Origin: Candidatus Zixiibacteriota bacterium
GTDB lineage: Bacteria > Zixibacteria > MSB-5A5 > DSPP01
Direction of reading: 5' to 3'
NCBI GenBank assembly: GCA_022614805.1
Contig: JAKEHY010000017.1
Coordinates: forward strand, 1 to 64,000
Length of the DNA: 64,000 nt
This document shows, piece after piece, positions 59,101 through 64,000 of this stretch (positions within the stretch are counted from its first letter, which is position 1; the number at the start of each line of letters is the position of its first letter). The notes beneath the pieces were generated by a model. It had not been told where the DNA came from. It made no database searches and saw only the letters and a list, made by a program, of their open reading frames with translations. Position numbers and translations under genes: made by a program.

Positions 59101-59412
59101 TTTCCGTTCGTGGATGAGCTGCGGACCCGTTTTCCTTTGGCGATGATTTTGAGCCGGATTGAAGGGGTGATGTTCTTCGACGCCGGCGCCGCCTGGTATA
59201 AAGGGCAGCCCTTCCAGGCCTTTTCCGGGACGGACGACCCGACCACGCAAGAATTTGAAGGGAGCCGCTTGAAGGATTTAAAGTCCGGGTTCGGCTTCGG
59301 TGCCCGCGCGAATCTGGGGTTGTTTGTTTTGCGGTGGGATATGGCCTGGAAGACCGATTTCGATAAGACCTCTTCCCCGCGCCATTACTTCTCCTTCGGG
59401 GCGGATTTTTAA
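56161..59412 (+). CDS. Exported zinc-protease/TolB-type propeller/beta-barrel fusion
   Basis: The 1083-residue protein starts with a signal peptide (to about residue 22, VGSAQE). An MA-clan peptidase domain follows, with H138-E139-x-x-H142 in VLHHELTHAVIF and a candidate third ligand in WFAEGYAEYSS (E172/E176). A TolB-like propeller follows (about 300-590) with repeated (Y/F)SPDGxxI motifs (LSWSPDGTRIALV, YSPDGSKIVLV, FSPDGKRLAFT). Next comes a charged Lys/Glu/Thr linker (about 605-690). The C-terminal 370 residues are beta-rich and end in an aromatic residue (HYFSFGADF), like an Omp85/surface-antigen barrel. The AAGGAG ribosome-binding site is clear. The protein may be a barrel-anchored surface protease; the joint reading is inference. 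Confidence 0.88.
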   Translation: MKLIRTFTVAAALLFLFAVGSAQETYFGKNKVHYKKFDWHYIQTEHFDIYYYQSGYDLAKFAAASLESAYVYVRKSLNYDIRKRVPVILFLSHNDFQQTNVTPELIEEGVGGFTESFKNRVVLPFMGNYEDFRHVLHHELTHAVIFDMLFANPFGSILSRQAFFRIPLWFAEGYAEYSSRFGMDPFADMVLRDATINNYLQPLDYVGGFLAYKEGQSALAYLAQKYGEEKISEIISKGKVNLSMDRAMKAAIGQSMSQFNDEWVKAQKKIYWPELNLRKEPREFAKQLTNHEKDGSNFNERPSFSPTGNEIAIFTDRSDFTEVYLISAADGKRIKKILKGERSGDMESLHSYVSGLSWSPDGTRIALVTKSKGEDALTIFKVKGGVERRYKFGMDGLYSPSYSPDGSKIVLVGMKAGQTNLYEVDLKTGKLSQVTNDAFGDYDPTYSPDGKSIIFVSDRAVENGHPYNHHSFKYGYYNLFKWEAEGGSITPLTKDGANNRSPVFSPDGKRLAFTANPSGVDNIYVMDIDSLKSYPVTNVLTGCFNPSWSKDGDRLAFACFYKGGFDIFVLKDPKPVTKPGEELPPTHFVKTRREAAPFYVLDEEEKDSVAAFEKAKKETEKENKKTAVSDTTKTGQPEKTETAEAKDDPFRSFVFTAEPETEKKDSAKAKVKDLAAPADSLTDSTLVARREQDSISATAKLPDGEYKQKKYSPKFAPDVVAGGLSYDTFFGLRGQSFLYVTDVMGDHQFFLATDLLNSIDQSNFQLFYNYSKKRIDYGFGLLYYKNFYIDNRSAAGFSDRLFSDKVYGVLSQAAYPFSKFTRAQLSLSALNFDREYFDPPYDDASRQLVVGNLSLVSDVVLWGIVGPTNGHRYVLSAEYAPKAANKGISYSAYEGDFRKYWKFWKRYNFVFRLTGGLSNGPTPKLFFVGGATNQITSTVDQQLAYTPEGFYASSVITPLRGIDYYELAGNRYFLTNLEFRFPFVDELRTRFPLAMILSRIEGVMFFDAGAAWYKGQPFQAFSGTDDPTTQEFEGSRLKDLKSGFGFGARANLGLFVLRWDMAWKTDFDKTSSPRHYFSFGADF

Positions 59413-59477
59413 CCTAATCCCTCGAGTTCACTCGGGACAAGCCCCCTTTATCCCCTTCCCGACACGGGAAGGGGAAC

Positions 59478-59497
59478 GGGCGAGGCATGCCTCGCCC
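59478..59497. repeat. Perfect 20-base palindrome
   Basis: GGGCGAGGCA and its exact inverse, with no loop. It is one of several REP-like elements in this window. Confidence 0.6.
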
Positions 59498-59512
59498 CTA
59501 CGAAAACCGAAA

Positions 59513-59541
59513 GCCCTGTCGTTATAGACGGGGGCTTTTTT
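59513..59541 (+). terminator. Terminator after the protease-propeller-barrel gene
   Basis: GCCCTGTC and GACGGGGGC arms (one bulged G) with a 6-base loop are followed by six T residues. Confidence 0.75.
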
Positions 59542-60089
59542 CACCACCACCGTTTTCCTTTTAGAAGTGTTCTCAGAAGTTCATCTAACCTCCGAGCACT
59601 TTCAGAAGTATTTTCATATTTCCAATCACCTTGAGCACTCAAATCGAATTTTTTGAAGGAGTGAGAAAGTGAATCATAGAGGAAAGCAAAGAAGCTTGTT
59701 GATCCTGCATCGGCCATTGTGTTTACGGGCTCAGTATATTTTCCTTCACTTGCGGGTTTTATAAGTTTCAGGATCATTTTCAAGGTGTCCTCCGGGATCT
59801 TTCGAGAAATTTTGATTGCGTTTTTCAAAAGACGTTGAATCTCAACTTCAGAATAGACTCCTTTTCTGCCCACAGTCCAGGAACTGTCACCAAGAGTATA
59901 CTTAACGCTATCAATATTCCCAGTATTGTCGACATATAGGGCGTAGTGGTGATAACCCCACGCCCAATTTTCGTATTCCGCTCCACACAGGAGTATTTTT
60001 TTAAGTGCGCTTCGAGAAGAAAGCCCCGTTCTCGCCGAGGTGCAAACAACAAGAAAAAGCGCGGATAGTAAGAGAATAAACTTCTGCAT
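59541..60089 (-). CDS. Exported protein of unknown function
   Basis: The 182-residue protein has a signal peptide (KFILLLSALFLVVCTSAR). The cysteine there is preceded by LVV, so it is not a proper lipobox. The mature part contains YHHYALYVDNTGNIDSVKYT and VEIQRLLKNAIKISRKIPED. No family is recognised. The start ATG at 60089 has no ribosome-binding site. Base composition is more AT-rich than the neighbours, which might indicate an acquired gene. Confidence 0.65.
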   Translation of the reverse strand: MQKFILLLSALFLVVCTSARTGLSSRSALKKILLCGAEYENWAWGYHHYALYVDNTGNIDSVKYTLGDSSWTVGRKGVYSEVEIQRLLKNAIKISRKIPEDTLKMILKLIKPASEGKYTEPVNTMADAGSTSFFAFLYDSLSHSFKKFDLSAQGDWKYENTSESARRLDELLRTLLKGKRWW

Positions 60090-60169
60090 TGGTGGTTAGC
60101 CTAACTACCTTCGCTTTTCAAATATAGAGCCCCTTTAACCTTGGGCTGATTTAAACAGCCGCAAATCGA

Positions 60170-60583
60170 TTAAACTGCTCCCACGGCGCGGGCGGCTTTG
60201 GCCGTGTCTTTGGGCTTGACCCAGAAGATGGCGCCGTAGCGGCTGAAACCGGCGGCGATGCCGTCCAAGGCGATAAGGCTGACTTTGGCGGCGGCCAGCT
60301 TGGCTAAAATATCGGACAAGGCCCCGGCCCGGTCTTCACCCTGCACCAGAAAGACTGCTTTTCCGGCGCCGACTTTAATGCCGGCGGCTTTGGCGGTGCG
60401 TTCAAAGGCGGCGGGGTCTTCCGGGATGAAATCCAGCTGGGCTTTTTTGCCTGCGGGAAAACCGCTGAAGGCGAGCAGGTTGATGCCGGAGCCGCGCAAA
60501 CCTTCCAAAAGTCGCGCCCCCTGGCCGGCCTTGTTGGGGACCATTACCTTGTAGTAGGTCACCTGACGAATCGTGTCTGCCAT
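60170..60583 (-). CDS. ACT-domain protein (paired ACT repeats)
   Basis: The 137-residue protein consists of two ACT-like halves: VTYYKVMVPNKAGQGARLLE, GINLLAFSGFP and AVFLVQGEDRAGALSDILAK, VSLIALDGIAAGFSRYGAIF. ACT domains bind amino acids or small ligands and are usually regulatory. The AAGGAGGAAGCT site precedes the ATG. Stand-alone double-ACT proteins of this kind have no firm function. It is not clearly linked to the neighbours. Confidence 0.82.
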   Translation of the reverse strand: MADTIRQVTYYKVMVPNKAGQGARLLEGLRGSGINLLAFSGFPAGKKAQLDFIPEDPAAFERTAKAAGIKVGAGKAVFLVQGEDRAGALSDILAKLAAAKVSLIALDGIAAGFSRYGAIFWVKPKDTAKAARAVGAV

Positions 60584-60690
60584 AGCTTCCTCCTTGTTTT
60601 TGGGGAAGGATACGAAAGTGCGGGAAGGTCGTCAATCGGGGCTGTTGTTGACTCCACCCTTCGGCTCCTGCCTGCGGCGGGGGTCTTAAT

Positions 60691-60710
60691 CCCTCCCCTC
60701 AAGGGGAGGG
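60691..60710. repeat. Palindrome CCCTCCCCT/AGGGGAGGG
   Basis: Perfect 9-base arms separated by CA in the 218-base gap between the ACT and amidohydrolase genes. No gene is seen in that gap. Confidence 0.55.
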
Positions 60711-60801
60711 AAAAGACACAGAGATTAGTAACTGCAGATTAACGATTAGTAAGAATGCTCCAAGGCTGATTTGAACTGATGAGGAACTGCCTAAAAGGGA
60801 T

Positions 60802-61941
60802 TTATGAAGCGGCGGGCAGCAAGACGTTAAAGTTTTTGAACATCGGATGGCCGGGAAAGGCGGCTTGTAACTCGCGGTAGTTGACGTCCAAAAGGTTATC
60901 TTCCGGAATGACGATGCGTTCCAGATGGCCTTGCATAACCGCTTTGAAATCCTCCCACATTTCCCCCAAGTCGGCGGAGAGTTCAAAAGCGGGGGTGGGG
61001 AAGTCGCTGCCGAACAAAAGATATTCCGGCGGAAGCTTGGCCACATCTTTGAAGTAATCCCGGCGGAAGGGGGTGCAAAAAGCGGAAACATCGGCGTAGG
61101 CGCGTCTTTTCTTGCCGGAAAGGGCTTTGAGATTGCCCTCCAGGTAGCGGCGGACTTCATCGAAGTCGGAATGCTCGGCAAATTCCTTCAAAAAATTGGG
61201 GGCAAAATAAGGCAACCCGCAGTGGGCGAAAATGATGACGGCACCGGCGTCCAACGCCGCCTCCAGGTTGGCGCGAATCTCCTTGACTTTGGGCCTGTGC
61301 CACTTTTTACCGAACCGCCAGAAATTCCAGAACCCGTCCCACCAGCCCCAAGTAAGGAAGTCGTAGGAAGTGGTGCGGAAATCGGAGGTGGGGATGGCAT
61401 ATTCCACCCCGCAATGTAGGAGCAAAGGCAGGGGCTTGCCATCGCGAGCTTGGGCCAGAAAGAGCAGGGCATCTTTGACTCTCGGGTCGGCCAAATCAAT
61501 CTGCTGGGCGGAGGGGAGCCATTTGAGCAGAACGGCCCCTTCACCCACATACTTTTTCACCCGCTCTTTGAAACTGGGGTCGTAGGGATGGACGGAGGCG
61601 CCGAGAAGGATTTTTTGGGGAAGTTCTTTTCTAAGTTCAACGATATAGTCGTTATCCACCCACAGGTGGGAAAGCTCCGGGCGGCGAACTCCTTTGGCGT
61701 CGTACACCGGGTCGAGGGCTAAACAGACTACCTGGTCTAGGCCGGAAGCTTCGATGGTGGCAAGGGCTTTCTCCTTCAGCACCCGGTCGGAAACCTGGTC
61801 TTCCTTGATGCGGGCGTACAAAAGAAAAATCTTGTAAACCAGCTGCCGGCGATACCAGTCCGAAAGTTTCCCCCATTGGGGCCACTGGTTCCCCAAAAGG
61901 CCCACGTGCATATGCATATCGATTCGTTTGTCGGGGCTCAT
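60802..61941 (-). CDS. Amidohydrolase 2-type metal-dependent hydrolase
   Basis: The 379-residue TIM-barrel protein begins RIDMHMHVGLLG, the HxH metal site, and has LLLHCGVEYAIPTSDF, FAHCGLPYFAPNFLKEF and LLFGSDFPTPAFELSADLG, the typical HC(G), H and D of PF04909 members. These enzymes are decarboxylases or hydrolases on acidic substrates. The substrate is not evident. The ATG at 61941 is divergent from the phosphoesterase gene. It may share regulation with that gene. Confidence 0.88.
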   Translation of the reverse strand: MSPDKRIDMHMHVGLLGNQWPQWGKLSDWYRRQLVYKIFLLYARIKEDQVSDRVLKEKALATIEASGLDQVVCLALDPVYDAKGVRRPELSHLWVDNDYIVELRKELPQKILLGASVHPYDPSFKERVKKYVGEGAVLLKWLPSAQQIDLADPRVKDALLFLAQARDGKPLPLLLHCGVEYAIPTSDFRTTSYDFLTWGWWDGFWNFWRFGKKWHRPKVKEIRANLEAALDAGAVIIFAHCGLPYFAPNFLKEFAEHSDFDEVRRYLEGNLKALSGKKRRAYADVSAFCTPFRRDYFKDVAKLPPEYLLFGSDFPTPAFELSADLGEMWEDFKAVMQGHLERIVIPEDNLLDVNYRELQAAFPGHPMFKNFNVLLPAAS

Positions 61942-62035
61942 CTCTTAATTGGGAATATACGAAAAAACGGGCCGTCTTGACAAAGCCGCCCGGTTTGACA
62001 AAATTGTCCGCGCCAAATTAAAAAAGGAAAGCCAA

Positions 62036-63325
62036 ATGCCGGTAGACAAGCGAGCTTCGAAGGAACTGACGGGGCTAATGCGGGCGCCTTCCCAGAATCA
62101 CTGGCGCACCCAGAAAGACATTCGTAAAAGCCAGGCCCTGCCGGACCGCTCGAGATTCTATCGGTTGGCCGATTTCTTGAAGCTACAACTTTTCGATTGG
62201 GTTTATCATTATTTCAAAAGCCGCTTCGGTTCCAAGCATCCTTTTGTCACCTACCCGACGGGAGAAAGCGGAATTTACCCGCTGGGAGCTTCCCATCCCG
62301 CGGGAGGCAAAGTAAAAGTATCGCTGGTGGCCGATTGGGCCACCCGCACGAAAACCTCCGAGGAAATCGCCAAACAGGTCGGGGCATTCGACCCGGATTA
62401 TACCATTCACCTGGGGGACACCTATTATGTGGGGACGCGCGATGAGATTAACCAGAATTTTTTTGACGTGGTGCAATGGCCGCTGGGGCGACTGGGGAGT
62501 TTCGCCTTGAACGGCAACCACGAAATGTACGCCCGGGGAAAGGCCTATTTTAAGAATTTATTGCCCCGGCTCGGGCCGCGGGAGGAGCCCGGCGAGAAAT
62601 TCCTGGAACAAAAAGCCAGTTTTTTCTGTCTACAAAACGACTTTTGGCGGATTATCGGCCTGGACACGGGCTATAAGTCGGTCGGATTCCCGATTCTTGA
62701 AAAAATCTGGCCCTTCACACCGAAATGCGAATTTCCGGAGCCGCTGGTGAAATGGCTGACAAAACAGCTGAACCTGTCGGAGCAAAACGACCGTCGCGGC
62801 ATGATTTTGCTCACCCATCATCAGTATGTCTCGGCTTTCGAGTCCAGCTATCACAAGCCGGGGGAGCAATTGGCCGAGGTCTTTGGCCGGGAACGCCCGG
62901 CGCTCTGGTTCTGGGGCCACGAGCACCGGTTTGCGCTGTACGGGAAAACGGTCAACAAGAACGGCATTCCAGCCTACGGGCGGTGCATTGGGCACGGCGG
63001 AATGCCGGTGGAATTGGGGAAACAACCGGACATAAAGGATGCCGCCCGGTTCAAACTGGTTTTGTACGACGAGCGGCCCAACTCGAAGGCCGAAGATATG
63101 CCCGCCGACATCCAAGTAGGCTTCAACGGGTATGCCAATTTGATTTTTGAGGGAAACCAGCTTGCCATCGAATACCGGGACATCGAGAAGAACTTGCTGG
63201 TTGCGGAAGCCTGGGAAGTGGAAACTGCCACGGGGAAGCTGAACGGAAAAGCCATTACGGTGAGCGAGCTGGAACCGCCGCTGACCAAATTTGCGGGGGA
63301 CGCATCACTGGCGATACGCCCGTGA
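62036..63325 (+). CDS. Calcineurin-like metallophosphoesterase
   Basis: The 429-residue protein has the phosphoesterase motifs in order: VADWATRTKT (D), DYTIHLGDTYYVGTRDE (GD), ALNGNHEMYARG (GNHE), ILLTHHQYVSAF (H) and WFWGHEHRFALYG (GHEH). A C-terminal beta region follows. I prefer the ATG at 62036 (AAAGGAAAG upstream) over an earlier TTG in frame at 61949 with no ribosome-binding site. Two TTGACA boxes at about 61975-61997 lie upstream and suit the shorter form. The substrate is unknown. Confidence 0.88.
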   Translation: MPVDKRASKELTGLMRAPSQNHWRTQKDIRKSQALPDRSRFYRLADFLKLQLFDWVYHYFKSRFGSKHPFVTYPTGESGIYPLGASHPAGGKVKVSLVADWATRTKTSEEIAKQVGAFDPDYTIHLGDTYYVGTRDEINQNFFDVVQWPLGRLGSFALNGNHEMYARGKAYFKNLLPRLGPREEPGEKFLEQKASFFCLQNDFWRIIGLDTGYKSVGFPILEKIWPFTPKCEFPEPLVKWLTKQLNLSEQNDRRGMILLTHHQYVSAFESSYHKPGEQLAEVFGRERPALWFWGHEHRFALYGKTVNKNGIPAYGRCIGHGGMPVELGKQPDIKDAARFKLVLYDERPNSKAEDMPADIQVGFNGYANLIFEGNQLAIEYRDIEKNLLVAEAWEVETATGKLNGKAITVSELEPPLTKFAGDASLAIRP

Positions 63326-63342
63326 CTTCCGGAAAAATTTAA

Positions 63343-63416
63343 TACCCCCGGGCCGATTCGAACGGCCGACCCTCTGCTTAGAAGGCAGATGCTCTATCCA
63401 CCTGAGCTACGGGGGC
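63343..63416 (-). tRNA. tRNA-Arg (anticodon TCT)
   Basis: A full cloverleaf can be drawn: acceptor GCCCCCG/CGGGGGT with a G-U end pair, D arm AGCTCAGGTGGATAGAGCA, anticodon loop CTTCTAA (TCT) on a TCTGC/GCAGA stem, and T-loop GTTCGAATC. CCA is not encoded. It reads AGA codons. Confidence 0.95.
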
Positions 63417-63424
63417 GCTGTAAG

Positions 63425-63465
63425 ACGGAGACTATAGATTAGAGATTGGAGATTAGTTAAAAACC
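63425..63465 (+). repeat. Left inverted repeat of the four-helix-bundle cassette
   Basis: ACGGAGA followed by GATTAG/GATTGG/GATTAG-type repeats. It matches, in inverted orientation, the copy at 63845-63884 (same start, about three quarters of positions alike). Confidence 0.6.
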
Positions 63466-63478
63466 AACCCTCTCCTTC

Positions 63479-63841
63479 TCAGCCAATGCTTTTCATCAAG
63501 GCGTGTATCATTTTAATCAATTCCACATAACCTTGCTGCAAACGCTCCGTTTTTTCCTTTCCGACAAGACCGCGTTCCGATGCTAAAAGCAGCCAGTAAT
63601 CCGTTTCCGTCAAGGATTTCCTGGCGTTGAACAGAAAACTCATCAATTCTTTCCCGATTCTCCCGCCATACCCTTCCGCGATGTTGGCGGGTACGGAGGT
63701 AGCGGAATGAATCAACTGCGAGGCAATTGCCCGGGCCGTCATACTGCCGTTGAAGCTTTCACAGACATCCAACACTTCTTTGGCCAACCCGTGCGCTTTC
63801 TGCCAGATTTCTAAGTCCCGATAAGACGCGATTTTCGGCAT
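63479..63841 (-). CDS. Four-helix-bundle protein (23S rRNA intervening sequence-like family)
   Basis: The 120-residue protein has the family pattern: YRDLEIWQKAHGLAKEVLDV, ASQLIHSATSVPANIAEGYG, KELMSFLFNARKSLTETDYWLL and a final helix. The family was first seen in rRNA intervening sequences and elsewhere occurs as mobile, strain-variable genes with unknown role. The frame could be extended upstream through the repeat and the tRNA-Pro gene, which is not plausible. I start at 63841 (MPKIAS), where the family begins; the ribosome-binding site is poor. An ATG at 63877 inside the repeat is the alternative. Confidence 0.85.
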   Translation of the reverse strand: MPKIASYRDLEIWQKAHGLAKEVLDVCESFNGSMTARAIASQLIHSATSVPANIAEGYGGRIGKELMSFLFNARKSLTETDYWLLLASERGLVGKEKTERLQQGYVELIKMIHALMKSIG

Positions 63842-63844
63842 TTG

Positions 63845-63884
63845 ATTTTGACTAATCTCTAATCTCCAGTCTCCCATCTCCGTT
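63845..63884 (-). repeat. Right inverted repeat of the four-helix-bundle cassette
   Basis: On the minus strand ACGGAGA is followed by GAGATTAGAGATTAGT. It mirrors the copy at 63425-63465 and ends next to the tRNA-Pro gene. Confidence 0.6.
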
Positions 63885-63888
63885 TCTA

Positions 63889-63962
<74 letters not shown>

Positions 63963-63972
63963 AATTTTTGCC

Positions 63973-63993
63973 GGGGCCCGTACAACGGGCCCC
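63973..63993. repeat. Palindrome GGGGCCCGT/ACGGGCCCC at the window edge
   Basis: Perfect 9-base arms with an ACA loop, 10 bases upstream of tRNA-Pro. Confidence 0.55.
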
Positions 63994-64000
63994 TATCAGA

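Noticed and set aside
61949-62035. Earlier TTG start of the phosphoesterase
   Set aside because: No ribosome-binding site, and promoter-like TTGACA boxes lie within this part.

Overview
The window looks like the chromosome of an uncultured bacterium of the FCB superphylum; candidate division Zixibacteria or a close relative is my best guess. The evidence is two secreted proteins ending in an NPFNP-type Por/type IX secretion sorting domain, dockerin and HYR-repeat proteins, and a metalloprotease/TolB-propeller/beta-barrel fusion, alongside ordinary core genes (rho, rsfS, efp, murA, pyrRBC). There is no rRNA, CRISPR array or intact insertion sequence. Two tRNA genes (Pro-TGG, Arg-TCT) lie at the right edge.

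Layout. 1-8 kb: a truncated secreted protein, an M23 endopeptidase, a polytopic membrane protein, and a leftward nucleotide-sugar operon (gmd, an OmpH/Skp-like gene, rmd, a WbpA-type dehydrogenase). 8-15 kb: a rightward beta-helix/dockerin exoprotein, then small envelope genes with rsfS and rho. 15-19 kb: a GAF-domain pseudo-kinase and a hybrid histidine kinase. 19.4-38 kb: a leftward accessory island of small stress or detoxification genes: a TetR regulator with its operator, SDR, SRPBCC, DoxX, VOC/PhnB, DUF1428, DUF1761, DUF1801, DinB, RibD-C reductases, MATE and seven DGPF/YCII-type loci, headed by an ECF42-type sigma factor. 38-46 kb: RNase HIII, EF-P and two type IX-sorted proteins, one with nine HYR repeats. 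46-56 kb: pyrR-pyrB-pyrC behind a PyrR-binding leader, a four-gene surface-glycan cluster, and murA. 56-64 kb: the protease-propeller-barrel protein, an amidohydrolase, a phosphoesterase, and a four-helix-bundle cassette between the tRNA genes.

The most interesting part is the ECF42/DGPF island. Two intergenic sites upstream of DGPF genes have the form TGTCGA, 17 nt, CGACT. This fits the promoter type known for ECF42 sigma factors, so the sigma factor and its regulon can be read from the same stretch. The island is being actively rearranged. It holds an internally deleted PhnB gene, a frameshifted DGPF gene, a DGPF tail plus duplicated leader around an inserted RibD-like gene, an MFS transporter tail, and a DUF1761 gene carrying the 5' end of a PhnB gene.

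Other points of note are an EF-P whose tip lysine is replaced by glutamine, an RNase HIII without its N-terminal domain, a terminator hairpin between the promoter and start codon of the HYR gene, and a PyrR leader that may work on translation. All functions are read from sequence alone; no database search was possible.
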